64,000 nucleotides of DNA from Chryseomonas sp014190935 (GCF_014190935.1 NZ_JACHVV010000007.1:1-64000); one strand, 5' to 3'; shown: positions 55,822 to 64,000, counted from the stretch's first letter. Notes: generated by a model not told the origin, from the sequence alone. Numbers and translations: made by a program.

Positions 55822-56514
55822 TCAGGTTGCTCTTATTTGGTGCGCCATTGCATCGGCTAGCAGGGCTACGCCCTCCTTTGGGGCATTGGCACGCTCGCCG
55901 CGCCGCCAGTGCTTGCTGCCGATCAGGATCAGCTTGAGTTGCTGCACCATCTTCGCCGCCGGCCAGAGCGGTGGCGGTGTGGTCAGCGGCGGCGGATCGA
56001 TCAGCTCCGGCAGGGTGGCGAACACCGTCTTCACCACCAGGTCGGCCAGCACATCGATCTGCGACGGACTCAGGTGGGGCAGCCGACCCAGGGCGAGCAG
56101 GTCACGTGCCAGGTCTTGGGTGATGCGCTGACGCAACTCGGCGATGGCCTGGCGCACGGCCTGGGAGCCGCCGTATTGCTCGCGGGCGAGAAAGAGGAAC
56201 TGATCGCGGTTGTCGCTCACGGCGCCGAGAAAGATCTCCACCGAGGCCTCGATCATGCCGCGCTGCTGCAATTCGTGATGGCGCACCTGGCGCAGGGCGT
56301 CGCGAAAGGTGTCGCCCACCTCGGCCACCAGGGCCAGGCCGAAGGTCTCCATGTCGCTGAAGTGGCGATAGAAGCCCGCCGGGACGATGCCGGCCTGACG
56401 ACTCACCTCGCGCAGGCTGAGACTGCCGAAGCCGCGACCGCTGTTCATCAGCAGGCGCGCCGATTCCAGCAGCGCCTGGCGCGTTTGCAGCTTCTGCTGG
56501 GCACGGATCGACAT
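55822..56514 (-). CDS. desT: TetR-family regulator, DesT/FabR type
   Basis: This 230-residue TetR protein has the N-terminal helix-turn-helix (SIRAQQKLQTRQALLESA, GSLSLREVSRQAGIVPAGFYRHFSDMETFGLAL) nearly matching FabR and DesT. These sense acyl-CoA saturation and control unsaturated fatty-acid genes. The C terminus VVKTVFATLPELIDPP is DesT-like. In P. aeruginosa desT lies between ureE and the desBC desaturase genes. Here ureE is present but desBC are not. Target genes must lie elsewhere or be lost. The name is by similarity. Confidence 0.72.
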   Translation of the reverse strand: MSIRAQQKLQTRQALLESARLLMNSGRGFGSLSLREVSRQAGIVPAGFYRHFSDMETFGLALVAEVGDTFRDALRQVRHHELQQRGMIEASVEIFLGAVSDNRDQFLFLAREQYGGSQAVRQAIAELRQRITQDLARDLLALGRLPHLSPSQIDVLADLVVKTVFATLPELIDPPPLTTPPPLWPAAKMVQQLKLILIGSKHWRRGERANAPKEGVALLADAMAHQIRAT

Positions 56515-56631
56515 GGAGAGATTCCGGAAGACAAGGCGGCACTGTAGCAAAGGATGCCCCTGCTGACTCCAAGGGTTTTCCGTGACCGCCGGGTGGTAGG
56601 CTCTGCCCCCGGGCCCACCCTGTAGAGCGCC

Positions 56632-57555
56632 ATGAATCTCGACAACCGCATCAAATTCCGGCATCTGCTGTGCTTTCTGGAGATCGCCCAGCAGCGCAGC
56701 TTCGCCAAGGCCGCCGATGCCATCGCCGTGTCCCAGCCGGCCATTTCCAAGACCATCCGCGAACTCGAGGAGATCCTCGAGGTACGCCTGTTCGAGCGCG
56801 GCAAGGGCGAAGTGACCCTGACCGAGGCGGGCCTGCTGTTTCTGCGCCACGCCGGTCCCTGCGTCCAGGCCCTGCGCGAGGGCATGCAACTGGTGCGCGG
56901 TGGCGAGGCCGGCGGCCTGGTGCGGGTCGGGGTCCTGTCGACAGTGGAAAGCCAGGTGCTGCCCGAGGTCCTGATGCGCCTGCATGACCGTCATCGCCAG
57001 CTCATCGTCAACGTCGCCACCGGTCCCAGCGCCTACCTGCTCGGGCAGTTGCGCGTCGGCGACCTGGATCTGGTGGTCGGTCGCATGACCGACAGTCCCG
57101 ACATCCATGGCCTGGATTTCGAACACCTCTATACCGAAGCCCTGACCCTGGTGGTGCGCCCGGGACATCCGCTGAGCCAGGCGCTACCGGCGGACCTGGC
57201 GACCCTGGCGCGCTATCCCCTGGTGCTGCCGTTGCCCGGTACCACCATCCGCCGCCACGCCGAGAGTCTCTTCGTCCAGTGCGGCATTCCGCTCAGTCCC
57301 CAGCGGCTGGAAACCCTGTCGCCGACCCTCAGCCGCCAGTACGTCCGCCAGAGCGAAGCCCTATGGATCGCCCCGCTGGATGCGGTGCGCCGCGACCTGG
57401 CCAGCGGCGAACTGGTGGAGGTGGAGCTTGGCGTGCGCGAAGCCGGCGGCTCGGTCGGCATCTGCCGCAATGGCAGCGTGTCCCTGTCGCTGGCTACCCA
57501 GAGATTCTGCGACGTCCTGCGCGAGGTAGCTAAAGAGCTGACCCATAACCACTAG
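56632..57555 (+). CDS. pcaQ: LysR-family activator PcaQ
   Basis: PcaQ activates protocatechuate dioxygenase genes in response to beta-carboxy-muconate-type intermediates. The 307-residue protein has an N-terminal winged helix (RIKFRHLLCFLEIAQQRSFAKAADAIAVSQPAISKTIRELEE) and a C-terminal effector domain. The gene points the same way as pcaHG, and its last codons lie inside a perfect operator-like palindrome. It is 100 bases upstream of pcaH. Confidence 0.92.
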   Translation: MNLDNRIKFRHLLCFLEIAQQRSFAKAADAIAVSQPAISKTIRELEEILEVRLFERGKGEVTLTEAGLLFLRHAGPCVQALREGMQLVRGGEAGGLVRVGVLSTVESQVLPEVLMRLHDRHRQLIVNVATGPSAYLLGQLRVGDLDLVVGRMTDSPDIHGLDFEHLYTEALTLVVRPGHPLSQALPADLATLARYPLVLPLPGTTIRRHAESLFVQCGIPLSPQRLETLSPTLSRQYVRQSEALWIAPLDAVRRDLASGELVEVELGVREAGGSVGICRNGSVSLSLATQRFCDVLREVAKELTHNH

Positions 57556-57563
57556 GTTATGGG
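57542..57563 (+). promoter_or_regulatory. PcaQ operator (ATAACC-N4-GGTTAT)
   Basis: A perfect palindrome CCCATAACC-ACTA-GGTTATGGG spans the pcaQ stop codon. The PcaQ box described in rhizobia is ATAACC-N4-GGTTA. It lies about 95 bases before the pcaH start, a fitting distance for LysR activation. Confidence 0.85.
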
Positions 57564-57655
57564 GAAGAGTGCAGCTTTCAATTCAGCCAGGCGGCGCCCT
57601 GGGCCACACTGGGATCAGCCAGCCCCTGGCCCCGATCCTTCCGTGGAGCATTCCA

Positions 57656-58381
57656 ATGCATAACAAGCCCCACGACGTTCGCTACGTCGCCCGTGATCGC
57701 ACCTGGCATCCCCAGGCCTATACGCCCACCTACAAATCCTCGATTCTCCGCTCGCCACGCCAGGCGCTGGTCAGCCTGCAGCACCAGACCGCGTCCGAGC
57801 GCAGCGGCCCGGACTTCTCGCGGCTGCCGCTGGGGCCGCACGACAACGACCTGCTGCTCAACTTCGGCACCGGCCAGTTGCCCCAGGGCGAACGCATCAT
57901 CCTGTTCGGCACCCTGCGCGATCAGTTCGGCAAGCCGGTGCCCAACTCCCTGGTGGAGATCTGGCAGGCCAACGCCGGCGGTCGCTACCGGCACAAGAAC
58001 GACGTCTATCTGGCGCCGCTCGATCCCAACTTCGGCGGTGTCGGCCGCACCCGTACCGACAGCCAGGGCAACTATGTCTTCCGTACCGTCCGCCCGGGTC
58101 CCTATCCCTGGCGCAACGGCAGCAACGACTGGCGCCCGGCGCACATCCACGTCTCGGTCATGGGGCCGGCCATCGCCACCCGGCTGATCACCCAGCTCTA
58201 TTTCGAGGGCGATCCGCTGATCCCGCTGTGCCCCATCGTCAAGTCCATCGCCGATCCCGACGCCGTCCAGACCCTCATCGCCCGCCTGGACATGAGCATG
58301 GCCAATCCCATGGACTGCCTGGCCTATCGCTTCGACATCGTCACCCGCGGCGCGCGGCAGACGTTCTTCGAACATCACTGA
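57656..58381 (+). CDS. pcaH: protocatechuate 3,4-dioxygenase beta subunit
   Basis: PcaH is the iron-carrying subunit that cleaves protocatechuate to beta-carboxy-cis,cis-muconate. The 241-residue protein shows LVEIWQANAGGRYRH, the TDSQGNYVFRTVRPGPYPW segment with an iron Tyr, and the ligand His pair in RPAHIHVSV. The ATG at 57656 has GGAG upstream. pcaG follows ten bases later. Confidence 0.97.
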   Translation: MHNKPHDVRYVARDRTWHPQAYTPTYKSSILRSPRQALVSLQHQTASERSGPDFSRLPLGPHDNDLLLNFGTGQLPQGERIILFGTLRDQFGKPVPNSLVEIWQANAGGRYRHKNDVYLAPLDPNFGGVGRTRTDSQGNYVFRTVRPGPYPWRNGSNDWRPAHIHVSVMGPAIATRLITQLYFEGDPLIPLCPIVKSIADPDAVQTLIARLDMSMANPMDCLAYRFDIVTRGARQTFFEHH

Positions 58382-58391
58382 GGACGCCGAC

Positions 58392-59003
58392 ATGACCCCC
58401 AACCGCCACGACCTGCTGCCGGAAACCCCCTCCCAGACCGCCGGCCCCTACGTTCACATCGGCCTGGCCCTGGCCGCCGCCGGCAACCCCACCCGCGAGG
58501 TCGAGATCTGGAACGAGCTGGCCAAGCCCGGCGCCCCCGGCGAGCACATCCTGCTTACCGGCCAGGTGTTCGACGGCAACGGCAACCTGGTGCGCGATTC
58601 CTTCCTGGAGTTCTGGCAGGCCGATCACCAGGGTCAGTACGATCCGGTCTACGACGTGGAAAAGGCCTTCAACGGCTTCGGTCGCACCGCCACCACTTTC
58701 GACGCCGGTGACTGGACGCTGCACACCATCAAGCCCGGCCAGGTCGTCGACCAGCGCGGCCAGCCCATGGCGCCGCATATCAACGTCACCCTGTTCGCCC
58801 GCGGCATCAACATCCACCTGCAGACCCGCCTCTACTTCGACGATGAAGCCGAGGCCAACGCCCGCTGCCCGGTCTACAACCTGCCGGAACCGGAGCGCCG
58901 GCCCACCCTGCTGGCACGTCGCTGCGAAATCGATGGCCGCCTGGCCTATCGCTTCGATATCTACTTGCAGGGCCCGCAGGAAACCGTCTTCTTCGACATC
59001 TAG
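58392..59003 (+). CDS. pcaG: protocatechuate 3,4-dioxygenase alpha subunit
   Basis: PcaG is the non-iron partner subunit. The 203-residue protein has the shared fold (TPSQTAGPYVHIGLA, DSFLEFWQADHQGQY) but lacks the HxH iron pair: MAPHINVTLFARG stands where PcaH has AHIHVSV. The pair forms an alpha-beta oligomer. A clear terminator follows. Other pca genes are not in the window. Confidence 0.96.
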   Translation: MTPNRHDLLPETPSQTAGPYVHIGLALAAAGNPTREVEIWNELAKPGAPGEHILLTGQVFDGNGNLVRDSFLEFWQADHQGQYDPVYDVEKAFNGFGRTATTFDAGDWTLHTIKPGQVVDQRGQPMAPHINVTLFARGINIHLQTRLYFDDEAEANARCPVYNLPEPERRPTLLARRCEIDGRLAYRFDIYLQGPQETVFFDI

Positions 59004-59020
59004 CCCTCCGGACAGCAAGA

Positions 59021-59044
59021 AGCCCTGCCAAGGCAGGGCTTTTT
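59021..59044 (+). terminator. terminator between pcaG and coq7
   Basis: The stem AGCCCTGCC/GGCAGGGCT is followed by T4, 18 bases past the pcaG stop. It may also end the convergent coq7. Confidence 0.88.
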
Positions 59045-59063
59045 CGTGGGCGCCAGCCGCAGG

Positions 59064-59711
59064 TCAGATGCGGTAGGTGGTCTTGGTCATCACCTTGGAC
59101 ACCAGGCTCATGCCGTATTTGACCGGCGTGGGAAAGCGCCAGCCACCGGCCGCCAGGGCATGCTCGGCGTGCTGTTCTTCATCGATGCGCATCTGTTCCA
59201 GCACCGCGCGGGACTTAGCGTCGGCCGCTGGCAGCTTGTCCAGGTGCTCGTCCAGATGGCGGCAGACCTGATCCTCGGTGGCGGCGACGAAGCCCAGGCT
59301 CAGGCGATCGCTGATCAGGCCGGCACCGGCGCCGATCCCGAAGGACAGGCCGTAGAACAGCGGATTGAGCAGGCTCGGACGCTCACCCAGGGCGCGTATG
59401 CGTTGCTCGCACCAGGCCAGGTGATCGATCTCTTCGTCCGCCGAACGCTCCATTTCTTCCCGGACCTCAGGCAGCTTGGCGGTCAGCGCCTGACCCTGGT
59501 ACAGCGCCTGGGCGCAGACCTCGCCGGTGTGGTTGATGCGCATGAGGCCGGCCGCATGACGGCGTTCCTCGTCGCTCAGCTCGGCGTCCTTGAGCGGAAT
59601 GGCCGGCGAGCTGCGGGTGGGAGCGCCACTGAAGGGCGTCAGGGTACGCAAGGCGGTATCGGCCTGGATCAGCAGTCGATCGAGGGGGGAGTAGAGGCGC
59701 TTGGATCTCAA
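59064..59711 (-). CDS. coq7: 3-demethoxyubiquinol 3-hydroxylase Coq7
   Basis: Coq7 is the di-iron monooxygenase of ubiquinone synthesis that some pseudomonads use in place of UbiF. The 215-residue protein has the iron ligands in MRINHTGEVCAQ, EEIDHLAWCEQR, ATEDQVCRHLDEHL and DEEQHAEHA. The start is TTG at 59711 with GGAG six bases upstream. Family similarity (RLYSPLDRLLIQAD) reaches right to it. No ATG lies close enough. Confidence 0.95.
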   Translation of the reverse strand: MRSKRLYSPLDRLLIQADTALRTLTPFSGAPTRSSPAIPLKDAELSDEERRHAAGLMRINHTGEVCAQALYQGQALTAKLPEVREEMERSADEEIDHLAWCEQRIRALGERPSLLNPLFYGLSFGIGAGAGLISDRLSLGFVAATEDQVCRHLDEHLDKLPAADAKSRAVLEQMRIDEEQHAEHALAAGGWRFPTPVKYGMSLVSKVMTKTTYRI

Positions 59712-59751
59712 GGTGATCTCCTTGGCGGGCGAAGGGAGGACAGGGTGTGGC

Positions 59752-60093
59752 TCAGCCCGGAGGCCAGGTCATCTGCCGCTTGCCCAGCACATGCATATGG
59801 ATGTGATAGACCGTCTGGCCACCCAGGGCGTTGCAATTCATCGCCACGCGGAAGCCTTCCTCGCAGCCCTGCTCCTGCGCCAGGCGCTGGGCGGTGAAGA
59901 GGATATGGCCGGCGAGCTGCTTGTCATCGGCCTCGCTGAGGTCATGCAGGGTCGCGATGTGCTTCTTGGGGATGACCAGAAAGTGCACGGGCGCCTGCGG
60001 GGCGATGTCATGGAAGGCCATGACCTGATCGTCCTCGTAGAGCACCTTGGCCGGAATGTCCCCGGCGACGATCTTGCAGAACAGACAATCCAC
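59752..60093 (-). CDS. HIT-family nucleotide-binding protein (HinT-like)
   Basis: This 113-residue histidine-triad protein begins DCLFCKIVAGDIPAKVLYED, with the HFLVIPKKHIATLHDL middle and the triad HIHMHV. HinT hydrolyses purine phosphoramidates. The GTG start has GGAG six bases before it. It lies between coq7 and an SDR gene on the minus strand, the common pseudomonad order. Confidence 0.9.
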   Translation of the reverse strand: MDCLFCKIVAGDIPAKVLYEDDQVMAFHDIAPQAPVHFLVIPKKHIATLHDLSEADDKQLAGHILFTAQRLAQEQGCEEGFRVAMNCNALGGQTVYHIHMHVLGKRQMTWPPG

Positions 60094-60174
60094 GTCGATC
60101 TCCTGCTGGCTGAATAGACCCCGAGTGTACCAGCGGCTACCGCCCGCAGGCAGGTACCGCTGGCGGGATCACCC

Positions 60175-60963
60175 TTACGCGGGTTGAAAGAGTTTGCCGA
60201 TCCGCACCGCGGCTGAACGCACCAGGGCACGGGGGAAGAAGCGTGGCAGCAGACTGCCCAGGCGATTGCGCCAGCCCGGGACGATCACCGCCTGGCGTCT
60301 TTCCAGTCCGCGCACCGCGGCCAGGGCCACCTCCTCGGCGGACATCAGCAGCTTGCTCTGCTCCATGCGCCCGGTGTGCAGCCCGGCATTCTTGAAGAAG
60401 GCGGTACGGGTCGGCCCGGGGCAGAGCACCGAAACCGACACCCCCCGCTTCTTGAGTTCCTCGCGCAGGCCCTCGGAGAAGTGCAGCACATAGGCCTTGG
60501 TCGCCGCATAGCTGCTCATGTAGGGAATGGGCTGGAAGGCCGCGGTCGAGGCGACGTTGAGAATCTGGCCACCCCCCTGGATGGCCATGTGCTGGCCCAG
60601 GGCATGGCACAGGCGGGTGAGCGCCAGGATGTTCAGCTCCAGTTGCTCCTGCACCCGCGGCCAGTCGGCGGCGAGAAAATCCCCGCCGCTGCCGATCCCG
60701 GCGCAATTGACCAGTAGGCCGATGGCTCTCTCGCTCTGCTCCAACTCGTGCAGCAGCCCGGTCAGGTGCAGCGGCTCCGCCAGGTCGCAGACCCGGTACA
60801 GCACCTCCACGTCGAAGCGCTGCGCCAGTTCGGCGGCGATGCTCTCCAGCTTGTCCTTGCGCCGCGCCAGCAGGATCAGCGGCTGACCCCGCCGCGCCAG
60901 GGCCTCGGCCAGGGCCAGGCCGATCCCGCACGAGGCACCGGTTACCAGGGCATAACGCTGCAT
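60175..60963 (-). CDS. short-chain dehydrogenase/reductase
   Basis: This 262-residue classical SDR has TGASCGIG (Rossmann, Cys where Ser is usual), followed by RRKDKL (NADP type). It has NCAGIGSGGDF and the catalytic YAATK Tyr/Lys. The C terminus GWRNRLGSLLPRFFPRALV is hydrophobic and resembles the DltE/YqjQ-type subgroup. The substrate is not evident. It is 48 bases from hemJ on the same strand. Confidence 0.85.
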   Translation of the reverse strand: MQRYALVTGASCGIGLALAEALARRGQPLILLARRKDKLESIAAELAQRFDVEVLYRVCDLAEPLHLTGLLHELEQSERAIGLLVNCAGIGSGGDFLAADWPRVQEQLELNILALTRLCHALGQHMAIQGGGQILNVASTAAFQPIPYMSSYAATKAYVLHFSEGLREELKKRGVSVSVLCPGPTRTAFFKNAGLHTGRMEQSKLLMSAEEVALAAVRGLERRQAVIVPGWRNRLGSLLPRFFPRALVRSAAVRIGKLFQPA

Positions 60964-61011
60964 ACTGCTTTCTCCAGGAAAACGCCGGTCGCCGGCGGAT
61001 TCGCCGCGCAC

Positions 61012-61437
61012 CTAGTAGGGTTTGACCACCACCAGGATGACGATGGCGATCAGCACCAGTACCGGCACCTCGTTGAACCAGCGGTAGAACACATGACTGC
61101 GCTTGTTTTCGCCGCGCTCGAATCTCTTGCGCATGGCGCCGCAGACATGGTGATAGCCGATCAGCACCACCACCAGCGCCAGCTTGGTGTGCATCCAGCC
61201 CTGGGTCAGCCAGCTCGGATTGATCACCAGCAGGCCGATGCCGAACAGCAGCGTCAGGATCATCGCCGGCAGCATGATGCCGCGATACAGCTTGCGCTCC
61301 ATCAGGCAGAAGCGCTCGTGGCTCACGGCGTCACTGCTCTGGGCGTGATAGACGAACAGGCGCGGCAGATAGAACAGGCCGGCGAACCAGCAGACCAGGG
61401 CAATCAGGTGGAAGGCTTTCAACCAAAGATAGAGCAT
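61012..61437 (-). CDS. hemJ: HemJ-type protoporphyrinogen oxidase
   Basis: HemJ oxidises protoporphyrinogen IX in haem synthesis in bacteria lacking HemG/HemY. The 141-residue protein has four membrane segments and the conserved His of LYLWLKAFHLIALVCWFAGL, with the Lys-Leu-Tyr-Arg-Gly motif ERKLYRGIM. It also shows GWMHTKLALVV and HVFYRWFNEVP. The ATG at 61437 gives MLYLWLKAFH. It is divergent from erpA. Confidence 0.9.
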   Translation of the reverse strand: MLYLWLKAFHLIALVCWFAGLFYLPRLFVYHAQSSDAVSHERFCLMERKLYRGIMLPAMILTLLFGIGLLVINPSWLTQGWMHTKLALVVVLIGYHHVCGAMRKRFERGENKRSHVFYRWFNEVPVLVLIAIVILVVVKPY

Positions 61438-61537
61438 CGGGGCGTTCTCCTTATCGGGCGGCGCGATATTAGAGTGGCGCTGCCGGCAAGTCATTCACTC
61501 CGGTCATCTCGGCCAGACTCCCGTGGTCGCGCAATAG

Positions 61538-61567
61538 TTGACCCTTTTGCTAGGGCAAGCGGATAAT
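61538..61567 (+). promoter_or_regulatory. sigma-70 promoter of erpA
   Basis: TTGACC (61538-61543), 18 bases, then GATAAT (61562-61567), 44 bases before the erpA start. I saw no clear IscR site. Confidence 0.72.
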
Positions 61568-61611
61568 TTCCCGACTGAATTGTGTTCGGCGCAAGCCGGG
61601 AGACTACGGCA

Positions 61612-61962
61612 ATGACCATTGAAACCTTCACCCCGACCCCCCTGCAGTTCACCCTGGGCGCGGCCAGCAAGGTGAAGAACCTGATCGAGGAAGAGGGCAA
61701 TCCCCGCCTGAAGCTGCGCGTCTTCGTCACGGGTGGCGGCTGCTCGGGCTTCCAGTACGGCTTCACCTTCGATGAAGATTCCGCCGACGACGACACCGTC
61801 ATCGAGCGCGATGGCGTGCACCTGGTGGTGGATCCCATGAGCTTCCAGTACCTGGCTGGCGCCGAGGTGGACTACCAGGAAGGCCTGGAAGGCTCGCGCT
61901 TCGTCATCAAGAACCCCAACGCCGCCACCACCTGTGGCTGCGGTCAGTCCTTCTCCATCTGA
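61612..61962 (+). CDS. erpA: iron-sulfur cluster insertion protein ErpA
   Basis: ErpA is an A-type carrier that passes 4Fe-4S clusters to target enzymes such as IspG. The 116-residue protein has the three cluster cysteines at residues 44 (GGGCSGFQY), 108 and 110 (CGCGQSF). It is preceded by a good promoter and lies between hemJ and anmK, in the order found in pseudomonads. Confidence 0.96.
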   Translation: MTIETFTPTPLQFTLGAASKVKNLIEEEGNPRLKLRVFVTGGGCSGFQYGFTFDEDSADDDTVIERDGVHLVVDPMSFQYLAGAEVDYQEGLEGSRFVIKNPNAATTCGCGQSFSI

Positions 61963-61992
61963 CCCGGCAGCCCCTTCGGCCCAGCGCGCTGG

Positions 61993-63078
61993 CTAGTGCG
62001 GGTAGTGCGCACCCAGCACGCGAAGGCCTCGGGCGCCGGTGACTTCCGGACAATTGCCGGGCAGGCGCTCGCAGAAGCGCTGCGCCAGCCAGGCAAAGGC
62101 CATGGCTTCCATCCAGTCCGGCGAGACGTCATAGGCTGCGGTGCTCTGCACCACGGCTGGCGCCAGCTGCCTGGCCAGACGCGCCATCAGGTCCCGGTTG
62201 TGCGCCCCGCCGCCACACACCAGCACCTCCTCCACCGGCTGGGCGGCCAGGATGCTCTCGGCAATGCTGCGAGCGCTCAGCTCGGCCAGGGTGGCCTGGA
62301 CATCCGCCGGATCCAGCGCCTCATGCTGGGCGAGCTGTCCCTGTAGCCAGGGCAGATTGAAGTGCTCGCGCCCGGTGCTCTTTGGTCCGCTCTTCATGAA
62401 GAAGGGATCGCTCAGCAACCGTTGCAGCAGCGCCGGCACGACCTGTCCCTGCGCCGCCCACGCGCCATCGGCGTCGAAGAGTCGCCCCTGGCTGTGGTGG
62501 ATCCAGGCATCCAGCAGCACATTGCCCGGTCCGCAATCGAATCCCCGTACCGGCAGACCCGGCGCCAGCAGGGTCACGTTGCTGAAGCCACCGATATTGA
62601 GTACTGCACGCGGGCAGTCCAGGCCAAAGAGATCGGCATGGAAGGCCGGGACCAGGGGCGCCCCCTGGCCACCGGCGGCCAGGTCGCGACGGCGGAAGTC
62701 GGCGATGACATCGATGCCACTCAACTCGGCCAGCAGGGCGGCATCGCCGATCTGCAGGGTGTAGCCCTGCGCCGGCAGATGGCGGATGGTCTGGCCATGG
62801 CTACCCACGGCGCGGATATCCGTGGGGGTCAGCCCCTGCTGCGCCAGCAGTTCGGCGATACCCTGGGCGGCCAGCCTGACCCAGGCCTGTTCGGCCCGGG
62901 CGATGCGCTCGATCTCGTTGTCGCCGGGCGCGCACAGCGCCAGCAGCTCGCAGCGTAGCGCGTCCGGCATGGGCACGCCCAGAGCGGCGACGAATCGGGT
63001 CCGCTCGTCCTGTTCGATCAGGGCGATATCCAGTCCGTCCAGACTGGTGCCGGACATCACTCCCAGGTAGCGCTCCAT
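61993..63078 (-). CDS. anmK: anhydro-N-acetylmuramic acid kinase
   Basis: AnmK phosphorylates and opens 1,6-anhydro-MurNAc during cell-wall recycling. The 361-residue protein shows the ATPase-fold motifs MSGTSLDGLD (residues 8-17), GSHGQTIRH and DCGPGNVLLDAW. CGGGAHN and the catalytic-site DFRRRDLAAGGQGAPLVP are also visible. It starts one base after the stop of the M23 peptidase gene, so they form one operon. Confidence 0.96.
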   Translation of the reverse strand: MERYLGVMSGTSLDGLDIALIEQDERTRFVAALGVPMPDALRCELLALCAPGDNEIERIARAEQAWVRLAAQGIAELLAQQGLTPTDIRAVGSHGQTIRHLPAQGYTLQIGDAALLAELSGIDVIADFRRRDLAAGGQGAPLVPAFHADLFGLDCPRAVLNIGGFSNVTLLAPGLPVRGFDCGPGNVLLDAWIHHSQGRLFDADGAWAAQGQVVPALLQRLLSDPFFMKSGPKSTGREHFNLPWLQGQLAQHEALDPADVQATLAELSARSIAESILAAQPVEEVLVCGGGAHNRDLMARLARQLAPAVVQSTAAYDVSPDWMEAMAFAWLAQRFCERLPGNCPEVTGARGLRVLGAHYPH

Positions 63079-63079
63079 C

Positions 63080-64000
63080 TCAGCGCTTGTTCATCGCGAG
63101 CAGAGAGGCACGTTCCTGGTCCATGCGGGCCATGAGCGGCTGGCTCTGCGCGAGGAAACGCGAGATCTCGTTCTTGGCGATGGGGTCGGCCATGGGCAGC
63201 TTCACCCCGAGCGGATCGACGTGGTTGCCATTGATGCGGAACTCATAGTGCAGGTGCGGACCGGTCGCCAGGCCCGTCATGCCCACGTAGCCGATCACCT
63301 GGCCCTGCTTCACCGACGCGCCGGCCTGCATGCCCTTGGCGATCCGGCTCATGTGGCCATAGACGGTGGTGTAGGTCTTGCCGTGCTGGATCATCACCAC
63401 GTTGCCGTAGCCATTCTCGCGACCGGACTTGGCGATCTTGCCGTCGCCGGTGGCATGGATCGGCGTACCGGTAGGCGCGGCATAGTCGACGCCCTTGTGC
63501 GCACGCATCTTGTTCAGCACCGGGTGGAAACGGCCCATGGTGAAGCGCGAGCTGATCCGCGAGAACTCCACCGGGGTACGGATGAAGGCCTTGCGCATGC
63601 TGCCGCCTTCCGCCGTGTAGTAGTTGGTGGTGCCGTTCTTGGCGGTGTAGCGCACGGCCGTGTAGGCCTTGCCCTTGTTGACGAAGCGGGCGGCCAGGAT
63701 GTTGCCATAGCCGACGTGCTTGCCATTGACCACCTTGTCCTCGTAGACCACCTCGAATTCGTCGCCTTCCTGGATGTCCAGCGCGAAGTCGATGTCGTAG
63801 CCGAAGATGGTGGCCAGCGCCATGGTCATGTCATGGGACAGTCCGGCCTTCTGCGCCGAGGCGAACAGCGAACTGCTGATCCGACCCTGGGCATAGGCCT
63901 TGCGGATGTCCGGGGTGACGGTCTTGTGCTCGACCTCGTAGCCCTGGTCGGCCTTGACCAGCGACAGGGTCTGCAGCGCGGTGAGCTTGGTACGCACTGC
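63080..64000 (-). CDS. M23-family peptidoglycan endopeptidase (MepM-like), 5' part beyond the window
   Basis: Only the C-terminal 306 residues are present; the gene runs off the right edge. An OapA/LysM-like central part (TPDIRKAYAQGRISSSLFASAQKAG, FALDIQEGDEFEVVYED) leads into the M23 domain. Its zinc ligands are in HKGVDYAAPTGTP and HLHYEFR, with GHMSRIAKG between. Such enzymes cut peptidoglycan cross-links for wall growth. Pairing with anmK supports a wall-recycling unit. Confidence 0.9.
   Translation of the reverse strand, partial: AVRTKLTALQTLSLVKADQGYEVEHKTVTPDIRKAYAQGRISSSLFASAQKAGLSHDMTMALATIFGYDIDFALDIQEGDEFEVVYEDKVVNGKHVGYGNILAARFVNKGKAYTAVRYTAKNGTTNYYTAEGGSMRKAFIRTPVEFSRISSRFTMGRFHPVLNKMRAHKGVDYAAPTGTPIHATGDGKIAKSGRENGYGNVVMIQHGKTYTTVYGHMSRIAKGMQAGASVKQGQVIGYVGMTGLATGPHLHYEFRINGNHVDPLGVKLPMADPIAKNEISRFLAQSQPLMARMDQERASLLAMNKR

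Noticed and set aside
53327..56514. Complete urease operon
   Set aside because: Only hupE and the accessory genes ureG, ureF and ureE are here; the structural genes ureABC and ureD do not appear in the window.
56515..56631. DesT/FabR operator between the TetR gene and pcaQ
   Set aside because: No palindrome of the known acyl-CoA-regulator type is visible in the 117-base gap.

Overview
This is a high-GC gammaproteobacterial chromosome segment that reads as Pseudomonas in the broad sense. The evidence is the tmRNA tag ANDDNYALAA, the carA-leuE-carB-greA operon, the grpE-dnaK-dnaJ-dapB order, the omlA(bamE)/fur divergent pair and the ama, pca and split urease-accessory loci. Codon use and GC look uniform. 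I see no insertion sequence, prophage, integrase or CRISPR array. Species-level placement is not possible from the sequence alone.

Layout. (1) 1-5380: left-edge repeats, uvrA (minus), a YajR-type MFS transporter and ssb. (2) 5381-8289: ssrA (tmRNA) and its partner smpB, ratA-ratB, bamE and fur. (3) 8306-14832: recN behind a LexA box, then grpE-dnaK-dnaJ with two sigma-32 promoters, then dapB. (4) 14869-20969: the carA-leuE-carB-greA operon behind an attenuator-like leader, ending in a DUF4149 membrane protein. (5) 20957-27147: yhbY (minus), a 540-base structured leader where rlmE would be expected, then ftsH-folP-glmM-tpiA-secG. (6) 27164-36220: tRNA-Leu, tRNA-fMet, rimP-nusA-infB-rbfA-truB-rpsO-pnp, the classic translation/RNA-processing supercluster. 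(7) 36231-40171: a LysR regulator and amaB-amaA (pipecolate/lysine catabolism). (8) 40566-47291: a five-gene branched-chain-type ABC importer joined to a fused aconitase-X protein, probably a cis-3-hydroxyproline catabolic operon. (9) 47542-53310: a YdfG-like SDR, an ECF sigma/anti-sigma pair with a DUF3455 protein, and a GT-C glycosyltransferase plus metallophosphoesterase pair behind a Pho-box-like triple repeat. (10) 53327-56514: hupE, ureG, ureF, ureE and a DesT/FabR-type TetR regulator. (11) 56632-59003: pcaQ-pcaHG with a PcaQ operator over the pcaQ stop codon. (12) 59064-64000: coq7, a HIT protein, an SDR, hemJ, erpA, anmK and a truncated M23 peptidase.

Most genes are core housekeeping functions. 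The catabolic and regulatory islands (ama, ABC-AcnX, ECF, GT-C, pca) sit between the conserved blocks. The most useful observations are regulatory. Three sigma-32 promoters share the same 14-base spacer. There is a perfect PcaQ box, a LexA box on recN, an intrinsic-terminator structure inside the start of folP and a long hairpin between infB and rbfA. rlmE is absent upstream of ftsH, and Fur contains no cysteine at all.
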